64,000 bases of DNA from Tanypteryx hageni (GCA_028673005.1 CM054120.1:56666057-56730056); one strand, 5' to 3'; positions 1-10,373 are shown, numbered from the stretch's first letter. The notes: a model not told the origin generated them from the sequence alone. Translations and numbers: made by a program.

Positions 1-2737
1 CGGCGTTTCTTTATATGCCGGCGGTGATTTTAACTCGAAACAAGAGTCCTGGAACTCCCGCGTCAATTATAAACCAGGAATCGAGCTACGCAGCTGGGCT
101 GACACTAACACAGTGAAAATAATATCCCCCACAGCTCCTACTCGAATCCATAGTACTGGTACAGGAGAAATTTTAGACTTCTTTCTGGCGGCTGGAATAC
201 AAAAATCAATTAATATCTTTACAGTTCCAAGCCTAAGTAGCGACCACTACACATTGATCGTCTATATAGGCACCAAGTTACTCCCAGTTCGTACATTTCG
301 GGACTACAGGGGCGCAGACTGAACTAAGTTCCGGAGACATCTTGACGATTTCTTTCCGGAACAGACTCCACATCCCCTCACACCAGCGGCCATAGATTAC
401 CAAGTAGAGTACCTCACGGAAAAAATTATGGAAACTGTGGAAGCTACTATCCTTGAGATACGCTGCCGAAGACTATACCAGCAAAAACTTCCTTACGCCA
501 TCCTCTGGAATATTTATCTGAAAAACAAGACCAGGAGACGGCTCCAGAAAACTGGCTACCCAGTGACAAAGCAACAATTAAAGACTATGAAGCATAGCAT
601 ACGCAAAAAGATCAAAGAATACCGGCGTGACACTTGGGACAAAAAGACGGCTTCCCTAAATTTCAGCGACGGTTCCATCTGGCGGCTAGCCAAACAATTA
701 AGAAACAACCTTGAGACTGACCCTTCAATACAGACTGACCAAAGCCCGGCCTGCACACCACTAGAAAAGGCGAACCAACTTGCCAAGTACTTGGAAAGTG
801 TTTTCCAACTAAATACTGGCCCAGACACAATTCCTGGAGAATGGACAGCGCCGGAATCAGAACAAGAGGAAGAAGAGATGCCTGTCTTAACCATGGACCA
901 CATAAGAACGGTAATTAAGTCTCTTCGACCCCATGAAGCCCCAGGTACTGATGGCATAAACAACGAAATCCTTCTACAGCTACCAGTCAACTTATTAAAA
1001 CACATTTTAGCGACCTATAACGCCTCCATCCGAATAGAAAACTTCCGCCCAATATCACTTCTAGACGAACTTGGAAAGATGCCAACATAGTGAAAACGAA
1101 CACATTTTATCACCACAGCAGTTCGGCTTCCGAGGGGAACACGCTACGGATCACCAGCTTACACGGGTCTGCGAGTTCATATCGGAGTACTTCAACAGAA
1201 ACTGCGTAGCAACAGGAGCTTTCTTTGACATCCCGAATGCTTTCAATAAAGTCTGGCATAAGGGACTCCTCCATAAGCTCACAAAATTATAATATTCTAA
1301 GTGGATTGTTAGGATTCTGAAATCCTACCTATATGAAAGGAATTTTCAGGTCTCCTGGCAGAAGGCCGTGTCCCCATGGCTCCTAGTAACTGCTGGCGTC
1401 CCGCAGGGATCTGTGTTGGGCCCCCAACTTTTCAATATTTTTACTGCGGATATCCCGCGTGACAAAGGCTAGAACACAATGATAGCCCTATATGGTGATG
1501 ACGCTGCTATTACCACCAGATCTACTCAGCCGAAGATGGCGGCGAGATACCTTCAGGCGGCCACCGACAAACTCCTAAGTTGGTACAATGAATGGAGAAT
1601 AACCATTACCCGGCAAAAACCCAGACTATTCTCTCCTCACGAGCCCAACGGACTGAACCAACCCAGTCATACTAGATTACACTGAAACCGAGTGGGCTGA
1701 TAATATTTCATATCTAGTGATTACCTTTGAACGGCGCCTGTCACTAGGTGCACACGCAACAAAAATGGCCTATAGAGCTATCTCGCTCCGGATTAGACTC
1801 TCCCCCATACTAAAGTCCCCCCATGTCTCCATTCGGAATAAAATCCACATCTACCAGAGTGTAATCTTTCCGTTATACACCCACGCTTCAGCAGCGTGGA
1901 GCGGACTCTTAAATAGAACAGCTCTAGTACAGCTCGAAAAATCAGAACGCTGCGTACTCCGCACAGTTTTACTGCTCTGCTAGAGGACCACAAATGAAGT
2001 CCTCCACTATTTAACCGATACCTTCCAGTGGAGGAAAGGCTGAAAACCACAGCACAAAAATTTTACCAGGTACTACCAACTTAGGTCTACAGACTCTTAC
2101 AAGAACTCGGCAAAACAAAAGTCTGCCCCTGGGACACTTTCAAACGCCCCCGTGCATCTACGGGTCTGGACGAGGACCAACACCTCCTCCAAAACGGAGA
2201 CGTTAATTATTATTACTAAGCCAACGGAGGATTATCCCAAGGAGGGACAAAATCGGATGAAGAAAACGACCACCATAGAAAACCCAAGATTTAGCAAATA
2301 TGGTTCCCGGCCTTCACTAGAGTAGGGCTACTACTGCACCTTGGCAGGCCATGAACAGAGGCAGTGAAGGGGAGGGGGCGAGCGAGATAGGACGAGGTGA
2401 GAGAGAGTGAAGACAGCGGAGTGAACGCACCTGTGGAAAGTTTATCTGCGAGTCGAACCCTTTTCCATATCATTTGTGATTCCTAAAGTGGACATTTATA
2501 CTAAGTATTGTACTATATTTGTGCTTAGTATTATGTCACTGCAATATAATTTTTAGTACATTTTATGATATTTATCCAGTGTATGCTATTTGATTATGTG
2601 ATCGGCAGCAGAAGTGACACCGAGAGTATCGTCTCGTTTAATTATTTTCAAGTACTATTAGTATTACGAGAGAATAATGTTAAATGAGACAGTTTCGTCT
2701 CAACGTTCAATCCAATCCCGTCGGCTGCAGAGTAAGC
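1..2737 (+). mobile_element. J1-A: 5'-truncated Jockey-like non-LTR retrotransposon
   Basis: The window opens inside the endonuclease domain of a non-LTR element that also occurs, with more of its 5' part, at 19.4-24.5 kb (J1-B); the two run in parallel at a shift of about 21.8 kb. Order seen: endonuclease tail, linker, RT, C-terminal region, then a non-coding 3' tail from about 1985 rich in GAGCGAG/GAGAGAG-type purine runs and then AT-rich DNA. Homology to the Penelope-like element begins near 2738, so the 3' end lies between about 2660 and 2737. There is no poly(A) tail at the junction. The 3' tail resembles that of J4 at 16.47-16.79 kb. The element is dead: many stops, several shared exactly with J1-B. 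Family level (Jockey superfamily) is inferred from ORF2 motifs and from the ORF1 of J1-B. Confidence 0.85.
2..1983 (+). pseudogene. J1-A ORF2 remnant: endonuclease tail and reverse transcriptase
   Basis: Decayed ORF2 of a non-LTR retrotransposon, which in the intact family nicks target DNA and primes reverse transcription on it. The frame from position 2 gives AGGDFN..ESWNS and then SSDHYTLIV, the GDFN and SDH motifs of apurinic-type endonucleases. RT follows: EAPGTDGINNEIL (about 930-970), ENFRPISLLDELGK (about 1037-1080), FFDIPNAFNKVW (motif A, about 1222-1260), GVPQGSVLGPQLFNIF (motif B, about 1393-1440), and LYGDDAA (motif C, 1488-1508) in place of the usual YADD. It is broken by TGA at 320-322 (a Trp is expected in GADW), TAA at 1290-1292, TAG at 1470-1472, and small deletions near 1030 and 1085. 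All of these recur in J1-B, so the two copies descend from one already dead sequence. Confidence 0.85.
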
Positions 2738-4310
2738 TGGCTGACGATCCAATTTATTCTACATTCAAAGGCGACCCGAAGATGGAAACCGAAAGGAAAA
2801 TCCGAGAGCCGATTAAGAAATCCTCCATACCTATTGAAGACCAACGGGACCTACTGCCGTCATCATCCAGACCTCCACGACTGTATGGGTTCCCAAAAAT
2901 ACACAGGAACGACGTTCCCCTGAGACCCATCATCAGCGCCATCTGCTCCACAACATATCGGCTGTTAAAATACCTCGCACGAACCTTATAGACGTACGTA
3001 GGCGGAACGGAGTAGCACGTGAAGAATTCAGCACATTTCATATAAAGGGTAAACGACATAAAAGTATCGGAGAAAGATATTCTAGTAAGCTTTGACGTGA
3101 CCTCACTCTTCACTAAGGTTCCCATAAAGGACTCCATCGAGATCCTGAAGGAGCTTATACATCATGGACTTCCGGCAGACTATCCGGATTTAACAGAATT
3201 CTGCCTCACCAACACTTACTTCCTGAGGAACGGACAGTTTTACGAGCAGAAGGAAGTAACAGTTATGTGCTGTCCTCTCTCCCCCGTCATAGCCAATCTG
3301 TGTATGGAGTGTTTCGAGTCTAAAACGCTATCATCATGTGGTCCTCGTCCTTCTTTCTGGCTGCGGTACGTGGATAACACATTCGTCATTTCGCCCCATG
3401 GGACAAATAAACATCACGAGTTCCACCGTCTACTCAACCAAGTCCACCCGGCCATCCAGTTCACCAGGGAAGTCCAAGAGAACGGCACCCTACCATTTCT
3501 CGACGTCATGGTGAAGAAGAGGACTGACGGAAGCCTTGGACGCAGGGTATATCGGAAAAAGCCGCACACTGATCGTTACCTGTATGCTGCCTCTCATCAC
3601 CATCCTCAGTAGAAGGCACCAATAATCAATACCCTGATACAACGATTTCTGATCCAGAGTCCCTAAAATACGAAGAAGAGCTTATAAGAAGGGCACTCAT
3701 TAATAATTGCTACAGACATCCGTTCCTCCTGCGGAATATAAAACCGAAACATAAATCTTCGGTGGAATGACCAAAACCTACAGCCTACGCAAAAATTCCC
3801 TTCATTGCTTGACATCAGAACGAATAGCCAGGATTCTACGAAAAGATAATATCGTCGTCCGCTTTAACACGCTAAGAAATATAAAAGAAAAACTTCCGTA
3901 TGCAAAAGATGCACTCGACCCGCCAACATCTGATAGAGTCTACCGGATTCCATGCAGCTGCTGACAAGTATACGTCGCACAAACAGGCCGATCCATTCGC
4001 TGTCGCTTAGCCGAACATAGGCGGGCCATGATAAACAAGAATTTGAGGGAGTTGGCCATAGCGGAGCACTTCACCTCCGGCCCGGGACATAAAATCACGC
4101 TCGAAGAAACGAAATTACTAGCGAAAGAAGATCGATATTTTCCGAGGTTATTTCGCGAAGATATTGAAGTCGAATTTCAACCGGGACGACGTTATGTACA
4201 TCAGCAGAACATGGAAGCGACTCTTCCAACGGGAAGGTGAAAGTGAGGAAAAATAAGTTGGAGCATCCTCCAAAGAGATATAGAGGACTACTCGAACGAT
4301 GGACAACGGT
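2738..4310 (+). mobile_element. PLE-1: Penelope-like element, N-terminally truncated
   Basis: Penelope-like retroelement lacking its 5' third because the J1-A 3' end is joined inside the RT region (homology starts at the equivalent of DDPIYSTFKGDPKM). It keeps RT, the linker and the GIY-YIG endonuclease region, and ends near 4310 where the pLTR repeats start. In J1-B exactly the same J1|PLE junction occurs, but most of the PLE body is deleted there. Family assignment rests on the motif order PRLYGxPKIHx, SFDVTSLFTKVP, PLSPVIANL, RYVDNTF, LPFLDVMV, then GVYRIPCSC and YVxQTGRSI, which is the Penelope RT followed by GIY-YIG. Confidence 0.85.
2739..4240 (+). pseudogene. PLE-1 RT and GIY-YIG endonuclease remnant
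   Basis: Decayed polyprotein of a Penelope-like element. RT fingers and palm: RPPRLYGFPKIHR (about 2869-2907), LRPIISAICSTTYRLLKYLA (2920-2979), a stop at 2989-2991, SFDVTSLFTKVPI (motif A, about 3090-3127), VMCCPLSPVIANL (motif B, about 3263-3300) and LRYVDNTFVI (motif C, 3361-3390). The second catalytic Asp of motif C is Asn (codon 3376-3378). After a stop at 3610-3612 the frame resumes at 3767 with the linker and GVYRIPCSC, is stopped by TGA at 3962-3964 where the family has Gly, and continues as YVAQTGRSIRCRLAEH. Intact relatives reverse-transcribe their RNA and nick DNA with the GIY-YIG domain. This copy cannot make the whole protein. Confidence 0.8.
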
Positions 4311-4614
4311 AAACTAGGAAGGCACGAGTGAATATAAAATTCAGATCCCTACCATCGGATCTCACTTAAACTCCTGAAGATGCAGACTGCAACGTCTGCG
4401 AAACGTCGAGTGCAATAAATGCAGTCAACGATGCGATACTCGAAAACCTCCACCAGCATTCAGCAACGCTGCGAAAGCCTTCAACTCAAATTGATATTCC
4501 TCTACGGAGAGGACATCCAGAGGAAGACAAGGAGATTCGAGCTTCTCGACAACGGTTAAACTATGAAGGCACGAGTGAACAAAAAAGTCAGATCCTACCA
4601 TCGGATCTTACTTC
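4311..4614 (+). repeat. PLE pseudo-LTR repeats (one unit plus a partial unit)
   Basis: One 245-bp unit (4311-4555) starting AAACTAGGAAGGCACGAGTG, followed by the start of a second unit that is cut at 4614 by the 5' end of J2-A. Each unit carries two hairpins: GATCC-loop-GGATC (4344-4360 here) and GCAGAC-TGCAAC-GTCTGC (4382-4399). Tandem partial repeats at both ends (pLTRs) are a known property of Penelope-like elements, and the same unit separates the PLE copies further along the window. Confidence 0.8.
4372..4412 (+). ncRNA. Hammerhead-like hairpin in PLE pLTR (candidate ribozyme relic)
   Basis: CTGAAGA (4374-4380, fits CUGANGA), stem TGCAGAC/GTCTGCG with a 6-nt loop, then GAAAC, GTC, and CTC/GAG closing pairs outside. 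Eleven copies in the window keep this layout, with variation. Penelope-like elements of other animals are reported to carry hammerhead ribozymes in their pLTRs. Deviations from the consensus: an extra U before stem II and practically no helix III. Activity is not shown. Confidence 0.45.
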
Positions 4615-5086
4615 GGAATTGAAATGGAAATTGAGCCCTGGCCTTTTTTTTAAAGTGCTGAGTACCACCTGCTGAGTTAATGGTCAGCAGCTTACCTGCG
4701 ATATACTCCCTTTATCCGTCCCGTTGTCTCTGGCTGGTTTTCGAAAACTCCCCTTGGGGAGGAAGTAGGTAATCCGCTGTGGCTCAGAGACAACCAGGGT
4801 TTCTGAGTGTGTCCAGGATCTTCCTAGGGGTAACCCGCCCGCCTCGCTGCGAGCGGAGCGCCTGGGGGACCATAGCACGGTCACACTCGTTCTCTTCCTG
4901 CGGGGGGTGGCTAACCAAGGCCCACCTTCTCACCCGTTCATCCTTTCGTCTCTCGAAACAGGTGGCATTTGGTAAGCCTAGGGGGAGTTATCCCCCTGTA
5001 GAAATACCCCCGTACCAACGCGCAAAATATCGCTAACCAGATCCCCACCTGTTTAAAGTACGCAACTAAGGACGGTTTCTCCCGGG

Positions 5087-6494
5087 ACAAACACGGATGC
5101 GTCACTCCCGATCAATATTAAACAAGTCCTCTTCGGGCAAGCTTTTACGAACGACGTTGATCAAACCGATCGAAACGACCCACGGAACCCGACCCCACGA
5201 GGACGGCGCGAAGTTTTTGACAGCGGCTCTTTAGAAAGCCAAGAAATGCAATTTGACGACGGTCTTACTAAGGACCAGCATGACAAGCAACCTGCCCAGG
5301 AGCGAGCTGATAGCTCTGCTACTATGAAGGCAAAAGACAACGACGACAAAGGCATTTTCTACACAGTTGAAGAAAGCAAAAGGAAGAGAAGGCGTAGAAT
5401 AACGCCCTCACTGGACACGACAATTAATTGCACAACCGCTACGACCCTCTGGTCGAATTGACAGAGACATATCCTCGTCGCGCACTGGAAGAGACAGGTA
5501 CAAACGCTCAACCAACCGCAGACAGAGCAATAAATACTGCCTCCAGGAAGCCACCTCCTATTATAATTTATGACGAAAAAGATCAGACAGCCTTCATAAT
5601 GGCCATACGCCAGCAGGCAAAAGACGGTGACTTCGTATTTACGAAAACTAAAGAAGGCTCCCGTCTACAGCTGAGAACTGAAGAAGACTACTCCGAAGTT
5701 CTAGCTTATCTGAAAGCAGCCGGCGCCCAAACCAGTACATGGGCAACTAAAGAACCTCGCGTCCAGCGCTGCCTTATTCATGGCCTGGAAGAAGGCACCG
5801 ACACGAAATTCATACAGGAAGACATTAAGAAAAATGGTATTCCCGTGTTGGAGGTCAAAAAATTCCCCAACCGGGAAAATATATACTCGATTTTCGTGCT
5901 GATGAGAGAAGGATTTCAGGCCAAAATGATCGGAGAAATCCGTAGAATATGAAGCTATAGAGCACATATTACGCTATTAAAACATAACTGGCCCCAGATG
6001 TGCTACCGATGCAATCGGTACGGACACGGATCCAGGATTTGCACGGTAGCGCCAAGATGCTATAAATGCTCTGGGGTCCATGAAGGTCGGGAATGCCCGA
6101 AAGGAAAAGAGCAGAACCTCGTTGGTGATCATGTGGCATTCGCAAAATGCTGCCCAATAAATGAAGAGGCAGCATCCCAACTGAAGGCAAAAAACAAGCC
6201 GCCAAAGCTAAAATGAGTACCGCACCTCACTCCAAGGAGAATGCATGGGACAAGAGGCGGAGAGCCCTTGAGAAAGTATCGTACCTCCAATCAGAAAGGG
6301 ACTTTCCGGCACCGCAATGGAGAAAAGAAACAAAAGAATGCGAAGCCAAAACTGGCCAACAAAAACTTCAAGAGGACTTAGGCTGCATTCTACAGGAAGT
6401 AGTGTCCACTCTGAAGCAGAAGATGGCACTTATGACCTCTCCAATGTGCAAACTTTCCGACACCATTCAATCAGTCACACGTCATGGCTGTTAG
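5087..6494 (+). pseudogene. J2-A ORF1: gag-like protein with CCHC zinc knuckles
   Basis: Nucleic-acid-binding ORF1 of a Jockey-type element. The first part (DASLPINIKQVLFGQ...) is in one frame to 5461 and the rest (NRYDPLVELTET...) in another from 5428; the same shift occurs in J2-B. A middle region (VQRCLIHGLEEGTDTKFI... to GEIRRI) resembles the PRE/C2HC domain that precedes zinc knuckles in Jockey and I-type gag proteins. Knuckles: CYRCNRYGHGSRIC (from 6001) and CYKCSGVHEGREC (from 6058). The third is partly lost here, while J2-D keeps CCNCGGDHVAFAKC. A TGA at 5950-5952 is private to this copy (Cys elsewhere). The C-terminus reads ..DTIQSVTRHGC and stops at 6492-6494, eleven bases into ORF2. 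Confidence 0.75.
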
Positions 6495-7490
6495 AAAAAG
6501 GAAAGCATTAAATATCGCCCTCTGGAACGCCCAAGGAGGCCCCCGGAACAAGACACCGAAACTCGTGGAGTTCCTACGCCGGCAGGGGGCAAGTGTATGC
6601 CTCCTTTCCGAAACACATATCAAACGGGGAAAAAAATGGAATATTCTGGGCTACCATATAACAAGGAAAGGCAATTCCCACTGGCAGTACTGCAGCTTGT
6701 TGAGTAGCCATCCTCACGGCTAACAACCGTCAGACCCAGTGCTGCACCCAGATGTTCAGAATATGGAAGCGGTGGGCGTTAATATAAAAACAACTGCTAG
6801 GCCAATCCCAGGGGGTCACGGAGAAGTGATCGACTTTGCAATGATGAGAAGACTTCAGGTATCTGCACTAGCATCCACCATCCCGTGCCTACAAAGCGAT
6901 CACTACACTGTCATAATACGCTTCCGAACGCAAATAGTGCCTCCCCCAGAAACCAAGAACAGGCTGTGCTACGGACTGGCAGACTGGAAACTATTACGGA
7001 AGAAAGTGGCAGACGCTCTGACAGAACGACCAGAGCTGGCCAGGAACCCAGAGGAACTGGACAATATGGCCAGCTCCCTTGCAGAAACCATAATTACCGC
7101 AGAAAACTCCACCATCTCAAGGAAAACGCCATGTCCACCTGACCACCTAGCGCTTCCTCCAAAGCTTTAATCGCTCATTGTGCAGAGAAATAAAATTAGG
7201 AGACAGTACCACCAATATGGGACTTCAGGATTGAAACAAGAGCTTCGTAACTTAAACCATGAAATCCGAGACCGAGTGCGACTCCTGAAATCAAAGAGAT
7301 GGGAGGAGATGCTAGAATCCCTGAATTTTGAAGATATAAGTATCTGGAAAATGACACGCGTGACACTTCGTGATACGCCTATGGTAGACTCGCCACAGCT
7401 CATTGGCATTACAAAAATATACGGAGCCAAAGAGAAGGCAGACTATTTGTCAGATTATTTAGAAGGAGTATTTCAACCGAACCCTGGGAC
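6484..7490 (+). pseudogene. J2-A ORF2 remnant: endonuclease and linker, RT lost
   Basis: ORF2 starts with ATG at 6484 (MAVRKRKALNIALWNAQGG), overlapping the ORF1 stop by 11 nt. The endonuclease core shows ALWNAQGG and LLSETHIK, but the GDFN motif is removed by a deletion around 6790. SDHYTVIIRF remains at about 6895. The linker (ADWKLLRKKVADAL..., then KRWEEMLESLNFEDISIWKM) runs to FQPNPGT near 7490, after which the RT domain is missing. Stops at 6721-6723 and 7168-7170. Not functional. Confidence 0.75.
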
Positions 7491-7608
7491 AAGAAAAGAA
7501 GAGAATAAGGGGCAAAGGCTGCTTAGACACTGGCATCCCTATATAGGGAAAAACCGACAAGGAAAACGCCCTGAAAGAGGCAAGATTCCTAATAACAAGA
7601 GACACGAC

Positions 7609-9268
7609 GATCTCACTTCATCTCCTGAAGATGCAAACTGCAACGTCTGCAAAACGTCAAGATACTGAAATACCGCCAACGCAGCGATACACCAAAACCT
7701 CCACCAGCATTCAGCAACGCTGCGAAAGCCTTCAACTCAAATTGATATCCCTCAACGGGGAGGACATCCAGAGGAAGACAAGGAGATTCGAGCGTCTCCG
7801 CAAACAGAAGTGCAAACTTTTTTCATCACTCGCCTTTCATCAACGGTGCCGGCATTCAGACACGATACCAACTAGCGTCAAGGTGAAATATCACATATAA
7901 TCCCAGGCTGCAAAGAAGATTCTTTATGGGACAAACCAAGGACTCCTACGTGAACGCATGCGGTTCACGAGATACGCGCTCTAGCAAGGTGCTCATAATC
8001 TCTACCATCTCTACCTAGAGCTCGCCTCCGTTATGTCTCACGAAGACTGGGTGCAGAATGACCATATCACCGTCAGTTCCTTAACAAAGACCCAGCGGTA
8101 TTTTACGGATAAGCAAGTAAACAAATTTGAAAATCTCCGTAAGAAACAACATCCAGTTCCGACGCCGAGCCATGACAAGACGATTTAAAAACCTAACGGA
8201 CATCATTTTCCGATGCAGCAAAATCAGTCTTAGCGAAAGGTCTGAACTTCGCCATCGCTCCCAAAGAAATACCTAAGGAAGAAATTTCGTGGGAGTGAAA
8301 CGGCCATCCGCAATCTGAATTCGTACCAAGCAGAAGAAATACGCCAACAGGTGGCGTATATTATTCGTAATGCAAGATTACCATCCTCCAACATCTCCAC
8401 AGCTGAAAGACAGTCCACCAAAGATTTGAAGAACAACAAAAGCATCGTGATTTTACCGGCTGATAAGGGAAACGCCACCGTAATTATCTCCAAGGAGGAC
8501 TACGACGAGAAGATGCGCAATCTACTGGACGATCCAACTTACCCCACACTCAAAGGCGACCCGACGATGAAAACGGAAAGGAATTTCCGAGAGCTTATTA
8601 AGAAATCCTCCATACCTATTGAAGATCAACGAAACCTACTGCCATCATCATCCAGGCCTCCACGACTGTATGGGTTACCAAAAATACACAAGAACGACGA
8701 TTTCCTGAGACACATCCTCAGCGCAATCGGCTCCCCAACATATCGGCTGTCAAAATACTTCGCACGCAGCATACAGACGTATGTAGGCGGAACGGATTCG
8801 CACGTAAAGAATTCAGCACAATTCATAGAAAGTCTAAACGACATGAAAGTATCTGAGAACAATATTCTATTAAGCTTTGACGTGACTTCACTCTTCACTA
8901 AGGTTCCCATTAAGCACTCCATCGAGATCTTGAAGGAGCTTATACATCAAGGACTTCCGGCAGACTATCCGAACTTCTTCCTGAGGAACAGAGAGTTTTA
9001 CGAGCTGAAGGAAGTATCAGTTATGTGCTGTCCTCTCTCACCCGTCATAGCCAATCTCTATATGGAGCGTTTCGAGTCTAAGACCTGACGGAAGCCTTGG
9101 ACACAGCGTATTTCGGAAAAAGACGCACACTGATAGTTACATGCATGCTGCCTCTCATCACCATCATCAGCAAATGGCATCAATAATCAAGACCCTGATG
9201 CACCGAGCAAAGATGATATCCGATCCCGAGTCCCTAAAAGACGAAGTAGAACATATAAGAAGTGCACA
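7609..9268 (+). mobile_element. PLE-2: Penelope-like element, 3' truncated
   Basis: Starts at the pLTR position where J2-A ended (GATCTCACTTC, then the hairpin at 7624-7660) and runs through the N-terminal region (RLRKQKCKLFSSLAFHQRC at about 7795) and RT to about 9268, where it is fused to a J2 sequence lacking its 5' part (J2-C). The RT palm is internally deleted at about 9086: motif C and the following region, nearly 500 bp, are missing, joining FESKT directly to the CLTEALDTAYF-encoding segment out of frame. The deletion and the fusion both point to illegitimate recombination within an array. Confidence 0.8.
8351..9088 (+). pseudogene. PLE-2 reverse transcriptase fragment (245 codons)
   Basis: Open frame covering the N-terminal half of a Penelope RT: VAYIIRNARLPSSN just upstream, VILPADKGNATVIISKEDY (about 8450-8505), RPPRLYGLPKIHK (about 8655-8693), SPTYRLSKYFA (about 8733-8763), SFDVTSLFTKVPI (motif A, 8873-8911) and VMCCPLSPVIANLYMERF (motif B). 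It lacks about 8 residues around DYPN/FFLRN relative to other copies, and motif C is deleted. No catalytic activity is possible. Useful as a clean example of the family's N-terminal RT motifs. Confidence 0.8.
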
Positions 9269-10373
9269 CTATTTGGCAGATTACGTGGAAGGAGTATTTC
9301 AACCGAACCCTGGGACACCTGAGTCAAGCGACGAGACTGAAGTGATAGAGCTATTTACACCAGGCGAGAACTCAGTGGTTCCGGAACTCTCGTCGGAAGA
9401 CGTAACCACTGCTATCCGCAGACTCCCACTGGTGAAATCCCCAGGACCAGATGGAATCTCAAATGAGATTCTTAAGAGAATCCCGAGAGCTGCTGGCGAA
9501 TTCTTAGCAGTCATAGCACAAAGCTGGATCAGAATAGGCCACTTCCCAAACCCATGGAAGAAAGCTAAAAAATGCTGTATCCCGAAGGGAAGAGGGAAAT
9601 GCCTACCAAATATCTGCAGGCAGCCATTACCAAACTAGACACCTTGTACGCCAAATCGCGTATCGCTCTGAATCAGGGAAAAAACAGGCTTTTCACCTCG
9701 AGGCCCGAGGAAAGCCCGAACCCGCCAAACCTGCATGTTCACGTGACAAGTATCCCATGGAGCTTCAAGACCACATACTTAGAGGTCATTATTGATAAGA
9801 GATTGACATTTCGTCCTAATGTGGGGAACGCCATTCTTAAAGGAGCGGGATCTAGAGCTGTACTGCAGCCATTGTACAGGTCGCGGTCGGTTTTTCTAAA
9901 GAAAAAGATCCGGAAATACGAATCAATCATACGTCCAATACTGACATACGCAGCCCCGATCTGGTCTGGCATGATAAGAGAACCATCCAAAGCGAGACCT
10001 CAAACCTTTGAAAAAGGATACTCCGATCAGCCATAAATTCAAGGCCTGGCACGGTAAACGACCTCTACCAGCTATCTGGCACCTTCCCAGTACTTTCCCA
10101 CATTTGGAATATATCCGTGCAGTTCTTCAGTAAAGGAGAAAACCACAGGGACGAAATACTCAGAGAACTCTGCATTGCAACCGCCAATTGCTGGGATAAA
10201 CATAAAGGGCCAAGATCCTCCACGGGGGAGGAATCAGGCCTTCCTCTTCCATAACGGAAAATAATAGAATAAGGGGCAAAGGTTGCCCAGACCCTGGCAC
10301 CCCTAAGTAGGGAAAAAACCGACAAGGAAAAAGCCCTAAAAGAGGCAAGATTCCTACTAACAAGAGACACGAC
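9269..10373 (+). mobile_element. J2-C: J2 element fragment with internal deletion
   Basis: A J2 segment starting in the ORF2 linker (LADYVEGVFQPNPGTPES) and ending at the normal J2 3' end (GACACGAC) before the pLTR sequence GATCTCATTTC (10374-10384). The 5' side joins PLE-2 at a place other than the usual J2 target. This is therefore not a simple insertion but a deletion that removed the PLE tail, a pLTR and the J2 5' half. A second deletion of about 0.5 kb near 9595 joins CCIPKGRG to MPTKYLQAAITKL, removing RT motifs A to C. Confidence 0.8.
9270..10253 (+). pseudogene. J2-C ORF2 fragment: RT N-terminus joined to RT C-terminus
   Basis: Fragment of the J2 RT: VKSPGPDGISNEILKRIP (about 9433-9486) and HFPNPWKKAKKCCIPKGRG, then after the deletion MPTKYLQAAITKLDTLYAK, TYLEVIIDKRLTFRPNVG, IRPILTYAAPIWSGMIREP and a frameshifted end. 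The C-terminal segment after the usual HKRPR position extends as SSTGEESGLPLP before a stop, suggesting that the true ORF2 end of the family is a little further downstream than in J2-B. Confidence 0.7.

Larger units (their letters stand above)
4615..7608 (+). mobile_element. J2-A: Jockey-like non-LTR retrotransposon, internally deleted
   Basis: Copy of the J2 family inserted in the PLE pLTR. The left flank reads GATCTTACTTC (4604-4614) and the right flank GATCTCACTTC (7609-7619), a near-perfect target duplication. It has a 5' UTR of about 470 bp, ORF1 (gag-like), ORF2 overlapping it, and a 3' end GACACGAC without poly(A). Compared with J2-B it lacks part of the endonuclease near 6670-6800 and nearly the whole RT (junction near 7490, where FQPNPGT runs into the 3' region). 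The 5' UTR (4704-4945) is strikingly similar to that of J1-B although the proteins differ much more. Confidence 0.85.

Noticed and set aside
556..1005. Minus-strand open frame of 149 codons within J1-A
   Set aside because: Exact antisense of the RT region; no domain, and the equivalent frame in J1-B is shorter.
4684..4884. Minus-strand frame in the J2 5' UTR, similar frames in J2-B and J1-B
   Set aside because: The conservation follows from the conserved UTR sequence; frame lengths and ends differ between copies, with no start or domain.
4715..4945. Possible tRNA- or snRNA-derived head in the J1/J2 5' UTR
   Set aside because: No cloverleaf or convincing A and B box pair could be drawn; only a short palindrome.
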